NCBI GenBank assembly: GCA_015680685.1
Contig: MNCI01029723.1
Coordinates: 65,790-118,545 of the forward strand
Direction: 5' to 3'
DNA from: Gnetum montanum
Lineage: Eukaryota > Streptophyta > Gnetopsida > Gnetales > Gnetaceae
DNA: 52,756 bases
The translations under genes and the position numbers were made by a program. This document shows positions 22,327-33,752 of the stretch, piece by piece; within the stretch, counting starts at the first letter, position 1; every line of letters begins with the position of its first letter. Under the pieces are notes generated by a model. That model was given only the letters and a program-made list of their open reading frames with translations. It was not told the DNA's origin and ran no database searches.

Positions 22327-23208
22327 NNNNNNNNNNNNNNNNNNNNNNNNNNNNNNNNNNNNNNNNNNNNNNNNNNNNNNNNNNNNNNNNNNNNNNNNNN
22401 NNNNNNNNNNNNNNNNNNNNNNNNNNNNNNNNNNNNNNNNNNNNNNNNNNNNNNNNNNNNNNNNNNNNNNNNNNNNNNNNNNNNNNNNNNNNNNNNNNNN
22501 NNNNNNNNNNNNNNNNNNNNNNNNNNNNNNNNNNNNNNNNNNNNNNNNNNNNNNNNNNNNNNNNNNNNNNNNNNNNNNNNNNNNNNNNNNNNNNNNNNNN
22601 NNNNNNNNNNNNNNNNNNNNNNNNNNNNNNNNNNNNNNNNNNNNNNNNNNNNNNNNNNNNNNNNNNNNNNNNNNNNNNNNNNNNNNNNNNNNNNNNNNNN
22701 NNNNNNNNNNNNNNNNNNNNNNNNNNNNNNNNNNNNNNNNNNNNNNNNNNNNNNNNNNNNNNNNNNNNNNNNNNNNNNNNNNNNNNNNNNNNNNNNNNNN
22801 NNNNNNNNNNNNNNNNNNNNNNNNNNNNNNNNNNNNNNNNNNNNNNNNNNNNNNNNNNNNNNNNNNNNNNNNNNNNNNNNNNNNNNNNNNNNNNNNNNNN
22901 NNNNNNNNNNNNNNNNNNNNNNNNNNNNNNNNNNNNNNNNNNNNNNNNNNNNNNNNNNNNNNNNNNNNNNNNNNNNNNNNNNNNNNNNNNNNNNNNNNNN
23001 NNNNNNNNNNNNNNNNNNNNNNNNNNNNNNNNNNNNNNNNNNNNNNNNNNNNNNNNNNNNNNNNNNNNNNNNNNNNNNNNNNNNNNNNNNNNNNNNNNNN
23101 NNNNNNNNNNNNNNNNNNNNNNNNNNNNNNNNNNNNNNNNNNNNNNNNNNNNNNNNNNNNNNNNNNNNNNNNNNNNNNNNNNNNNNNNNNNNNNNNNNNN
23201 NNNNNNNN
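22327..23208. other. Assembly gap (882 N)
   Basis: A run of 882 unknown bases. Open frames through it are meaningless. It probably hides the rest of the E4-family LTR and the E4 3' end. Confidence 0.99.
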
Positions 23209-24499
23209 TATGTAACATACCTAAGTTAATTAGCAAATATAAATTATTAAAAGGAACATGGTCAAAGGATATACCAAAAGAAAAAATTGCCCTAGGTTTT
23301 ATATATCCAGATCACTAAGAAGGTACCCAAGGCAATGGGTGAATGAGTTTTAGTATCCATCATTGGTAACCATAGTAGAGATCTCGACTACTAACGCCTA
23401 TGGAAGACCTGATGGGAAACACAAAGAAAACCTATGCACAAAAGTACCACTAGTTAGAAGAAATGCAAATAACTCAACAAAAATTAAAAAGAGAAAGAGC
23501 AAAAGTTAAAAATGAGGTAAAAAAAAAAACAAACAAACAAACAATAATTTGAGAAGTACAAATAAACAAAAACAAAGTAACTAAATAATAGAGTAAGAGG
23601 AATGATTAAAAGTGAAGGTTCCCATGAACATACTGACTATGGATGAGTTGCTCCTTCGTTGCCAGTGTTATACCTGAGTTCTAAGGTAGTGGCATTATGA
23701 GTAGATTGGTAATTGTTGTCAAACCCTTAAACACTCTACTTATAGAAGGTGGTTTCCTTGGGATGTTTAAAATTATGAGCTTGGAGCATTATCCCAACTA
23801 TAAGGTTCTTGTGAGAGTGTGGCTCAGCTCATGATTGAATGTTCTTGTGGGACCATCTTTTTTCCTTTTATTATTTTTTCTTTTTTTCCTTACTTTTTCT
23901 TTTTTTTCTTCTCTCTCTTTTTATTTTTCTTTTCTCTTTTTATTTTCATAAGAAATTCAATATCTAACTGGCTTCAACCATGAGATTCTTGTAGGAGCCA
24001 AATTCATTTGTAACAGTTGCTCACATGGCATTGATATCGATAGATGCCTTTTGCTACCAGAGAAACTAGGTCCAATATAACACATCATTTCCACCTTAGT
24101 GTCTTATCTAAGTAAGTATTTAATAGAAACAAAACACTAATAAGGATTACCCTAAACTAAGCTATTTCGTCACCTTGACTTATGAACATTGAACCTAAAG
24201 AATATTGTTGAAAAATAATGAAGTTTATTATGTGTAAGACACTTATTAATCTAGGGCTCACCCTTAGTTGGATTTTGGGTTTAAACCTACCTATTTCAAA
24301 GTAGGGGGAGTTGTCCTTCTCCCTTATATTCCATTCATGATGTTACCAAATTCTTTATAGTCTCAACTAACAATAGAATGTCCTATTGCCCTCTACATTT
24401 TTCAAGGCAAAAGTTGTAGACTGTAAATAAATTTTTTTTATTAGTTTACTCTATGACATAAGAGTCTTTTTGAGGGGTACATTTGAGAGCTAAGACTTC
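23209..24499 (-). other. Region downstream of E4 pol
   Basis: No ORF is supported. On the minus strand it follows the end of integrase. It holds a long polypurine stretch (plus-strand pyrimidine tract, about 23,858-23,945) and an A-rich, (caaa)n-like stretch at 23,521-23,550. No LTR matching 30,236-31,000 is seen, so the true 3' LTR boundary is not visible here. Confidence 0.55.
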
Positions 24500-25830
24500 T
24501 AATGGATTGTTGTCATATAATTCATTAGTAGTGCGATAAGTTGGGTTCCTTAGCTCCACCAGTTCATCTTCTCTATGTTCCTCAATGTGATGTTGATAAT
24601 ATAACTTAAGCCTTTGCCCATTAACTAGGAATGTAGTTGAGGAATTTTCAATAGGTGGTATGAGAATGCTTCCATTATCATGGGGTTGGACAACTAAATA
24701 AGGGCATTTTCACCTAGTTGTTAACTTCCCTGGAGATTTAGATAATCACTTCCCTAGAGAATTAGGTAATCTCATATTATAGAGAAGAACTTTATCACTT
24801 ATGGAAAAGTGTTTTTTTAAAGAGACTCTTATCATGTAACATTTTTATTTATTTCTTTACAAGAACATGCAGCTATATTTTGTCAAGTTCATGAAGTTGG
24901 TTGATTCTAGTGGTTTGGTTCACGTCTTCATCGAAATTAAGTTGTTGGGCTAATTGCAAAGATTGATATTTAAGTTCAACAGGTAATAGACATAACTTGC
25001 CATATACCAATTGATAAGGTGAATATTCTAAACTTAGTTTATAGGTAATTTGATAAGCCCAAAGTGCGTCTTGCAATTTTTTAGACCAATCCTTCCCTTT
25101 AGTACATACAGTTTTTGTTAATATATTCAAGATAATTCTATTAGCATTTTATACTTGGCCATTTGTTTGAGGATGATAGGAAGTAGCTATCTTATGTTGG
25201 ACACTATAAGATTTTTCCATGATTTTATTGACAAAATGGGTTCCTTGATCACTAATGATTGCCCATGGAGTTCTATGTTAAAATATTTAGAAATGCTAGA
25301 ACTACCTTAACATCATTTGTTGGGGTGGCTTTTGCTTCTACTCATTTGGTAACATAGTTGATACAAACCAAAATATATTGACATCCATTAGGTTGTGAAA
25401 TGGTCCTAAAAAGTCTATACCCCATGCATCAAATGGTTTCGTTATTAAAATTGGTTTTAAGGACATTTCATATCTTTTTGTTATGGCTCCCATTCATTGA
25501 CATTTATCACACTCTTACACATACTTATGTGCATCTTTAAAAATTAAGGGCCAATAAAATCCACTTTGAAGGATTTTGATAGTAGTACATTTACTATCAA
25601 AGTGGCCATCCCCTAAATCAACATGGCACATTTGTAGAATTTCTTGTTGTTCATTCTCAACCACACATCTTCTTGCTATGTTATTTTTACATATTTGATA
25701 TAGATATAGACTACTCCAAATGTACCTACATATGCTATGTAAGAAAGATTTCTTTTCTTGCTTAGTCCAATTAGTAGGGGTTTTCATAGTGGCTAGATAG
25801 TTGGCTATATCAGCAAACCAAGGATCATTT
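24500..25830 (-). pseudogene. E4 integrase
   Basis: Minus-strand integrase with all three domains recognisable. The zinc-binding N-terminus lies in 25,787-25,515 (MCHVDLGDGHFDSKCTT, GFYWPLIFKDAHKYV, then CDKC). The catalytic core keeps WGIDFLGP (first Asp) and ISDQGTHF (second Asp), then YHPQTNGQV, with the final Glu region damaged. The C-terminal part at 25,130-24,873 has LQDALWAYQITYKLSLEYSP and LVYGKLCLLPVELKY, close to Athila-type integrases. It ends near 24,560 with an F-VNGQRLK-Y motif. Frameshifts and stops separate the pieces. Confidence 0.85.
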
Positions 25831-25877
25831 CTTATAGAAAAAAGTTCTTCATTAGGAAATTTATCATGAAAGACTCC

Positions 25878-26305
25878 TTATGTTTGATTCTCATTAGTAG
25901 TTTTTAGTGTTGAAACATTATCTGCTACTACATTTTCCCTACCTCTTTTATCTAAAATATCTAGGTCAAATTCTTGAAGTAATAAGCACCATCTCATTAT
26001 TCTTGCGTTTTCTATTTTCTTAGTAGTTAAGAATTTAATGGTTGAATGATCAGTATATACTCTAGTTTTATATCCTATTAAATAATGAATGAATTTATCT
26101 AAAGCATATATGATGGCTAATAATTCTTTTTCTATAGTTGTATAATTTACTTGGGCTTGGTCTAAACTTTTGGACACATAATAAATCACTTGTGGTTTAT
26201 GATCAATGTATTGTCCTAAAATTGCTCCTACTTCTATGTCACTAGCATCACATATTAAATCAAATGGATAATCCCAATTAAGTGCATTTAATATAGGGGC
26301 TTTGG
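25878..26305 (-). pseudogene. E4 RNase H domain
   Basis: Follows RT directly on the minus strand. The catalytic residues can be placed: Asp in CDASD (about 26,255), Glu in YTTIEKELLAIIYAL (26,130) and Asp in VYTDHSTIKFL (26,060). 26,189-25,878 is one open frame of 103 codons ending near the RNase H/integrase junction. It is the usual single gypsy RNase H; I see no second archaeal-type RNase H copy. Confidence 0.88.
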
Positions 26306-27130
26306 TTATTTTTTGAATTTCAAGAATGCTTCTTGACAGTCATTAGTCCAAACAAATGAAACATCTTTTTCTGAGAGCATGTATAATGGTTTAGCAATTT
26401 TTGAAAAGTCTTTGATAAACTTTCTATAATACCTAGCATGTCCTAGAAAAGATCTAAGAGTCTTTAAATACGTTGGAGTTGGAAGTGTAGATATGACTCT
26501 TACTTTTTCATCATCCATCCTTATCCCATCTTTAGAAATAACATGTCCTAACACTACACCTCTTGTAACCATCAAGTGCCTCTTTTCCCATCTTAATTTT
26601 AAATTTTTATCAATACAACTATCTAAGACATGTTTAAGATGTTGCAAAGTTTCATCATAAGTATTCCCATAGATTGAAAAATCATCCATAAAAACTTCAA
26701 CATAATCTTCTAACATATTAGAAAATATTGAGATCATGGCTCTTTGGAAAGTGGCTAGTGCATTACAAAGGCCAAAAAGCATTCGTTTGTAAGCAAAAAT
26801 TTTATAAGGACATGTAAAGATTGTTTTATGCTGGTCTTTAGGAGCAATGGCTACTTGATTGTATCCACTAAATCCATCCAAAAAACAATAATATTCATGT
26901 CCTTCTAACTTTTCTAGAATTTGATCTATGTATGGTAATGGAAAATGGTCTTTCATTGTTCTTTGGTTCAACCTTCTATAATCCAGAAAAACTCTCTATT
27001 TTCAACCCTTTTTTGGAGCTACAGTAATGGGGCTTACCCATTCACTATTAGCTATTGGATAAATAATCCTTTCTTTTCAAAGTTTTGAAATTTCATCCAT
27101 AACAGTTTATTTTAATGTTGGATTAATTCA
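26306..27130 (-). pseudogene. E4 reverse transcriptase
   Basis: The open frame 26,971-26,306 (221 codons) holds most of Ty3/gypsy RT: HFPLPYIDQILEKLEGHEYY, FLDGFSGYNQVAIAP, FTCPYKIFAYKRMLFGLCNA and the intact catalytic box VFMDDFSIYG, then LGHVISKDGI and LRSFLGHARYYRKFIKDFSK. The upstream part (27,130-26,975, with SPITVAPKKG-like sequence) is interrupted by stops. This is the best preserved RT in the window. Confidence 0.93.
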
Positions 27131-27445
27131 TCTTGGGGAAATTCTTACTGGTTTTACATTGTCCTCTAGATAGATATGATGTTGATAGATGTTAGGTGAG
27201 ACTCCTTTGTGAAGGTCCTCATAACTCCATGTAAATGCTTTAGACTTTCTATGCAAAACTTCTAATAATTTTCTTTCTTACTTATTATTAAGTTGAAAAT
27301 TTATTATTAATGGTTTATATTGATCTAGGAAGACATACTTATGTGTACTAGATAGTTTTCTAAGATCTAAGGGATCTTTATTTAAAGGTTGAATTATTTC
27401 TCCAATATTTCCTGAGCTTAAATTCAAAATTTGGTCAAGGAGATC

Positions 27446-27960
27446 TTATTCTTTAGTTGAGGGGTCTAAAGGTCCTTCCTCAAAATTATTCAACACTAAG
27501 GTTTTTCTATCTTGTGCCAATGTTGAAGTAGGTAAAGTGTAGAAAATTCTTGCTTCCTTCAAGTCTACATTTAAGTGATCTTCTTTTATCTTATCATATT
27601 TATTTAGTGTAAAAGTAAGATTTGCAAAGGAGAGTTGAAGTTGTCCAAATCTACAATTAATTACTGCATCAGCTGTTGCTAAGCAAGGTCTACCATATAT
27701 AATAGGAAAACAATTGGGATCTTTTACTTCCAAAAACACAAAGTCAATTGGGTATTTTTCTTTTTCTACAATTATGAAGTCCTATATTATTCCTTTGGGT
27801 TTAACATTTGATCCAATGATATTGTCATGTTTACTCCTTTGATATCCTCAATATCAAGCATCCTAGCCATTTCAAGAGGCACGATATTAATGCTAGCTCC
27901 TAAATCCAATAGGGCATTTTTGATCGCTTGGTAATTTATTTTAATTAGGATGGTAGGAAC
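27446..27960 (-). pseudogene. E4 protease region
   Basis: An aspartic protease of the Athila type. The active-site motif reads NALLDLGASINIVPLEMARM (about 27,920-27,860). The C-terminal half is open at 27,739-27,446 with FPIIYGRPCLATADAVINCR and LQLSFANLTF, the usual 'ILGRPFLATA.A.INCR' block. A short broken stretch separates the two. Confidence 0.85.
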
Positions 27961-28121
27961 TCCTGGATCTTGGTATTTTGGAATCTCATGACTTTGTATA
28001 AGTTGAGAAATATTATCAACTAGATAAAATTTTTTACCACTTTTTCCAAAGGAATATGCAAATATAATTCACTAAACATTTTTTCAAGATGGGATTTAGT
28101 TGTGAAATCCTCTTGCAATCG

Positions 28122-28269
28122 TTTAGGGAAAAGAGGTAAAATTGGTTGTCTAGAGAATAATGATTGTTCTTTTGTCCTAGTTATTTGGTTGATCNATTTA
28201 GGGAAAAGAGGTAAAATTGGTTGTCTAGAGAATAATGATTGTTCTTTTGTCCTAGTTATTTGGTTGATC
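28122..28269. repeat. Exact 73-base repeat around a single N (assembly join)
   Basis: 28,122-28,194 and 28,197-28,269 are identical over 73 bases and separated by N and one base (N at 28,195). This is the pattern of an unmerged contig overlap, not biology. It lies in the gag-protease interval of E4 and duplicates coding sequence there. Confidence 0.9.
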
Positions 28270-28439
28270 TTCCTCATTTCCTATTTGTGGTTGAATTTCT
28301 TCTTGTGTCCCTACCTCTTGAAATCTCACCTTCTTTTGGGGTTTAGGTTCAGTTGTTTTTCCACTACTTGTAGTAATGGAATGTAATTGCTCTTTTCCAT
28401 TTCTTTGAGATGTGGGATTGGGTTTGGGTTGGGATGGTA

Positions 28440-29700
28440 ACTCATTTTTAGGTAAATCCTGAATCTTCTCCTAGTCTAACTCATGAATTGTCTACTTTCT
28501 TCTATGAAGGAAGTAAGGCTTTGGGTGAGTTTATCCAAGTATTCATTAGTTAAGTTTTTGAATGGCCTAAAGTTGTTTTGAGGATATTGTTGTGGGTAAA
28601 ATGGTCATTGAGGAAAGTTCATTATTAGTTGGCTCTTATATTATTGGAAAGCCTTTACTAACTCTTGCATTTCCTCTTAACAATATAAAAAGGTTGGATG
28701 GATTGTTTGGTCATGATGGGGACTACCACAAATGTTGCATATTTCACTTTGAATTCCATGAGCTTATTTCTTAATCAATCATATTAAATCATCCACTTTC
28801 CTATTTAACTATCTTATTTTTTGGGTCATGCCTTGCATAATGTTGGGTTTTGGCCAATGTTTACTTTGGTCTACTAATGAATCTATAATTTTCCTTCCAT
28901 CTTTCAGTGTTACATTTAAAATATTTCTTCCACATGCAAAGTCAATGTTTTGCCTACAATAAGGTAATAAGCCTTCTACAAAGATTTGAATTAATTGATG
29001 GGTTGGGAATCCATGGTTTGGATTCTTTAAGCATAATCCTTTAAATCTATCAAAGGTACTCTCATAATCTTCATCCTCATGTTGCATAAAACTGATTAAT
29101 TTCTTTCTTAATGAATACAACCTATCATTAGAAAGAAATCTTTGTAGGAAATCATTCTTAAACTCATTCCATGAACTAATTTGTGTTCTAATGGTTTGTA
29201 GCCAAAAATTAGCTTTGTCCTTTAAGGTTGATTTAAAGGCAATCATGTTAGTTCTATCCCCACTTTGAGGTGCTAACATAGGTAATGTTTTTTTAAAGTC
29301 TCTTATGTGGGTAACTGGATCCTCATCATTGTCTTAAAAAAATAGGTAATAAGTGAATATTTTTAACCTCTACGTCCCTTGTGGAAAAACTAGTGGACCT
29401 TGAGGTATAATGTGTTTGTCCTAGGTATGGCTGACCAATTGGAACATTGGAACTCAAACTACCAAAGAAGAAAGGAATTGAACCTAAGGAAAATGAGGGA
29501 GTTGTATGATGTGAAGATGATCCCATCCTGTAAGTGGAGGTCACTATTGAGGTTACTAGAGGATTTGGTATAGAAATAGAGACTGGTGATGGAGTTTGTA
29601 AATTCAAAGTACTTATTGGTTGGGTAGCTCCTCCAATTGTGGTTACATAAGTTGATATTGGGGTAGTATTTTGAAATCTTGCTCCTGTAGTTGAACTCAT
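28440..29700 (-). pseudogene. E4 gag
   Basis: The minus-strand N-terminus at 29,700-29,326 (Ser/Thr-rich, MSSTTGARFQNTTPISTYV) is followed after a frame change by the capsid-like frame 29,279-28,809: MLAPQSGDRTNMIAF, KANFWLQTIR, WNEFKNDFLQRFLS, ESTFDRFKGLCLKNPNHGFP and QIFVEGL. Positions 28,739-28,696 encode a zinc-knuckle remnant CNICGSPHHDQTIH, in which the last Cys is lost. The pattern fits Athila Gag. Confidence 0.85.
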
Positions 29701-30114
29701 GGTTGATATTGTGGTAATTAAAATAGCAAATAAAGGATTAACAGATATGGAAAAATAAAAACTTGATTGTATTGGTTCCTCTTGGTTTTATTTTTAATTG
29801 ACTTTTCTATGTTTGTAACGACTAAAAGTGCTCCTAGAAGGTTGAATTCATGTTGGTTTCTTTGGCTACTTTGTTGGTTTCATTTAACAAGAACACTCTT
29901 CGTTGGCACATTCATGGGCTACCATTCTTAAGAATTTACAAACTAATTTAATAACTCCTAGTATTGTGGCTTTAATTACAACTTTTTAAATAGTTTTAAC
30001 TGGTTGTATGATAAGAGGAGTTGATTCTTGGGCTTTTTCCTTATTTTTGGATTTTTTAATGCGAGAAAAACAAGTAAAGAAACCATTTCTCAAATTACTT
30101 AAATAAAAGAAACA

Positions 30115-31000
30115 TAAAAAAAAAACAAAAAAAAAAAAACAAAATGTACCTGGAATATGAAATTACAAAATGAAATTAAGACATACAGAGCTCTTGATGA
30201 GATTGACTTTGCTGGCCTCCTTGGCAATGGTGCTAAGGCAAAATTCCATGCTGAATACCTATCTTTCTTTCATTTTAGAGATTGCCATCTCATTTGTGAC
30301 TGACCCGTGAGTTGTATCCCATGGAGGAATGGTTCAAAAGTCAAAAAGATCATCAAGACAATAAATAATTAGTATAAAATCCAAACAAATTCCACACTTA
30401 TGACTGTCACTCATAAGTAAAATCATGAATTTTCATCCTAACTTCTAATCACAAGTTCAAGAATGAAAGATAATGATTAAGTCAATATTAAAATCACAAA
30501 TACAAGCATAGATCTCAAGGATCACAAGGGAGACTTTGCCTTTTTAGCAATTTTGCCTTGCTATCTTCACAATGCAGCAACCTTGGCAGCTGTACAAATG
30601 ACTCTAATAATCACCACAAGGCCCAACAGATCCTCTCTCAACAATTCTTCAAAGAAATCTATTGCCAAGAATTTGTTGTACATTTAGACCTACAATGTGG
30701 AGTAATGGAATTTTTGCCTCCAATTCTAGTGGTGAGTGGTAGAAAGCAGTGAGATTGTTTAGCTAGATGCTATTGAGAAGATGTGTAGTAGTCATGCTCG
30801 CCCTTAAGGCTACATAGCATGAGGTGGTCATTAACGTTGCTGCCGGATTCCCTTGGTGTTTCCAGTCATGGCTATTAATGTGATTTTGATTTCATGATTA
30901 CCTACCTGCCTAAAAATATGAGGCTCATATGGAATTTGGATGATGAAGTTGAAGGCAAAGATGGATGTCGATGACCCACAGCCATGATAGGATGCTCTGT
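30115..31000 (-). repeat. E4 leader, primer site and 5' LTR (right unit)
   Basis: The leader (30,115-30,217) and the Asp-tRNA-type primer site on the minus strand (TAGCACCATTGCCAAGGA, 30,218-30,235) are followed by LTR sequence matching the left unit to about 30,700. Between 30,700 and 30,728 it lacks about 750 bases present at left, including the TATA-like box and the LRR-like fragment; the match resumes at ggtgagtggtagaaag (30,731). The outer edge is unclear, about 31,000. With its promoter gone this LTR should not drive transcription. Confidence 0.65.
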
Positions 31001-31114
31001 AGCACCTGCAATTGCTACCCTAATTATAAAAGATAATGTTAATATACTTTATATATAATTTAAACTATGATATTTTTATAATTTTTATATAATATATATA
31101 ATATAATTATATAT
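31001..31114 (-). repeat. Possible LTR end of an unidentified element, left of the solo LTR
   Basis: AT-rich sequence around tgtagcacctgcaattgctaccc, immediately left of the solo LTR. It may be continuous with 43,928-44,131 across the solo LTR insertion. Low confidence. Confidence 0.25.
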
Positions 31115-32889
31115 TGTAACACCCCACCCTAGCTAGGGCAAGGTGATGCCTAGGATCAAGTAATCTTACAATGGAAGCATGATAACTAAAAACCAATGAT
31201 GTGTAGAATACATGATATTAAGGAAGATTAAACTACACACAAATTTCATACCACACCAAAAACTAAACATACATTTCAATTTATGAAACTACATGTCTCT
31301 ACATAAATCAAACTATGCATTGCTCTGCTAAAATATAAAAACACATAAACATCATCATCGTATATATAAGAGTACAGAGAGTTTCATACAATGATACATA
31401 GTCCATACTATTCTATATGAAAATATACATTAACCAAGCTCTAAATATTTTCTCCTCTACTGTCCCTCTCCGTGCTTGTCTAGGCTCATTCACCCTTCAC
31501 CTGTAATTCAATAAAGTGAGTACACAGTTGAGTGGGAGGCCTTTACACTTCTCCTTTTAGATCATTGACAAGTGCTGCACTAGAGGAGAGGAGAGGGATA
31601 CAAGGCAACCTATAATAACTATTAGTCTTACACATGCTCAAAACAACATACACACCATATCACCCATAATGCTAACACAATAATTATCGAAGAGGATAGA
31701 TGATTATCATATAATCATAGATAAAGCCATGGTTTGACATCATCTATCATGTCCATGTCATCATACCCATGATATACCATTAAATAGTCCATGATCCATG
31801 CAATCATAATCCAATCATAACACATATTATCAATGATATAACTCACAAACTAATACTATTATATACATAGCCCATGTGGTTGCTAGCAGATCCACACTTA
31901 GTGTAGCATGTGAAACATTTCCATGAGTACTCATAATAGACATTGCTTGTAGGTATTTTATTAGTCTTTTATTTATCCAATTGGTGCTAGGGTCTGTCAA
32001 CCTATGACCCGCAACCACTAGCCTTCTGGAGGATTGGTGATAGGGAGGAACACACCTATGCCATGTACTAGCCATAGGGATGAACACATCTACGCTCTTC
32101 CACTCTTAGGATGAGGCCTAAGATAGGAGCCTCACTAATGCATCATAGTGAGGGTCAATCCATACTACCTCTAGGGTGCCTCATCACCAACTAGTCCACA
32201 CCCTCATGGTAGCACCACCTGCTAATGACTGTCACAAGTGTCATCATGAAGACATGTACACATTCTAGCTAGCTCAAGCCAACACATGTCATAAACACAA
32301 CACATCTAAAAAAACATAACATAACCACACATATCCTCACCTACTAGTTACAGTCATTCCATGAAAACAATACCACGATTTAACAAAACAATAGCATATT
32401 TCTGAAACTGCATGTACTTCCACACAAATGATCACTATAATAACCTTCAAAATGATAGATTTGTAAAGAGAAAACCAGTCTCACGATTAGAAAGTACTTT
32501 TCAAAATGATCCCAGTGATATTAATTTTATCTAAATCAAACTCCTTGTGCATTCAAAGTTTGATTAATAAAATACTATTTAATAATATTTAATTACCTCT
32601 AGGAAGAATTGGGATTTCCAAAAATACTCATGTTCCAATAGGCCCCAAAATATGATATTTCAATCATACCAGTCTCATCAACATCATGTATTATATTCTA
32701 CAAGTCCACATCATACCATACATCACATATATATTACTACACAATTTGTAACCAAAATCGGACAATTTTAGGAAATAGGCAAAATAAAATGTCTAAGATT
32801 AATTTTTAAGCTACCTACCACACATGCCCACATCGCATAATCATATACACTAATCTAACACAAAAATACAAGGAAAAAGTAAAGACAAC
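31115..32889 (-). repeat. Solo LTR of the E3 family, left part
   Basis: Starts tgtaacaccccaccctagc, the reverse complement of the end of the E3 LTR. It continues in homology with E3 down to about 17,180-19,393, including the segment whose translation is shared (31,830-32,087 with 18,441-18,779). No primer site lies beside it, and it is flanked by TATAT on both outer sides (31,110-31,114 and 43,928-43,932), so it is a solo LTR left by LTR-LTR recombination. E5 interrupts it at 32,889. Confidence 0.85.
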
Positions 32890-33740
32890 TGATGAGCGGC
32901 CATGTACCCTATGCCCAACCATACGAATCACTAAGGTGTTATGTGTGATTTGGTCGAATTCTATGGACCTATAGTTATATAGTTCACTAGCTCTTCTAGG
33001 AAGTGAAATGGGCATTGAGAACATTCGTTGTCTTCCCAACTACACTTATGAGGTTCAAGTGTATGGTTTAAGTGTAATTGAGGTATATGATTTTCTTACT
33101 TTATACTTCATAGATTTGATTGCCTACAATAAGAATGAAGAGTAAAGTAATTTAAAATCTAATTTATTATTACCTATCTAACCTAACACAAGTAACCATC
33201 CCACTTTCCTGAACACATCTTGAACACATATAGTGCTGTTGGGCTACCAAATGTTAAGCGTTGTTGGGTTACCAAGTACTATATGTATGCTCGAAGTGGT
33301 CATGCTTGTGTTCATTAATAATTGGAAATAAATTACTAATTCAAATGCATTAAAGTAAATAGCAAGAAAGTAAAATGCATTAAAGAAAATATTAATCTAT
33401 TCTTAGTGCTTCAAGGATTGTCAAAATAGTTCACTTTATTCCTATTACACTGTTGTGCTTAGGTACATCAATGCTTGCACAAAGAACTATACACACTTAG
33501 ACTCCTTCTGTGGGCACTCATAAAATATTCTAACTCTAAGAAAAATAAATGGTAAGAGCTTCACTGCTTTGATTGAAAACTGACTTGAAAACTATGCAAA
33601 AACTAGAGCCCAGGCACTATATTTATAGGCCAAGATATATACCCTGATGTCGCATACATGACGTTGCATCCAAACCTCGACGTCACATACGTGACATTGT
33701 GTACTTGACATCATGGTCACTGGAAAATAATGATTCATCA
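32890..33740 (-). repeat. E5 3' LTR
   Basis: 851 bases, tgatgagc...attcatca. TATA box (minus CCTATAAATA) at 33,620-33,629. Just upstream in reading direction (33,640-33,720) is a cluster of tgacgt/tgatgtc-type units separated by gtatg or gtaca words. The twin motif cttggtaacc / tttggtagcc (minus) lies at about 33,247-33,277. Confidence 0.92.
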
Positions 33741-33752
33741 GGCCCCCACAAC
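33741..33752 (-). other. E5 polypurine tract
   Basis: On the minus strand GTTGTGGGGGCC directly precedes the 3' LTR start, as in E1 and E2. Confidence 0.8.

Larger units (their letters stand above)
20975..31000 (-). mobile_element. E4: minus-strand Athila-like Ty3/gypsy element with assembly gap
   Basis: The protein-coding part reads gag (29,700 to about 28,440), protease, RT, RNase H and integrase (to about 24,500) on the minus strand, in the standard Ty3/gypsy order. Leader, primer site and LTR sequence lies on the right (30,115 to about 31,000). The left unit (20,975-22,326) carries the same leader, primer site and LTR in the same orientation, rather than a plain 3' LTR. The simplest reading is a tandem arrangement in which the left LTR served both a truncated second copy and E4. 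The 3' end, including the PPT, may lie in the 882-base gap. The outer limits are approximate. Confidence 0.72.

Noticed and set aside
22271-23236. Open frames of about 300 codons over the gap
   Set aside because: They consist almost entirely of N and carry no information.
23640-23670. A further primer-site-like sequence (ctccttcgttgccagtg)
   Set aside because: The match to the Asp-tRNA site needs gaps on either strand, and no LTR edge is visible beside it.
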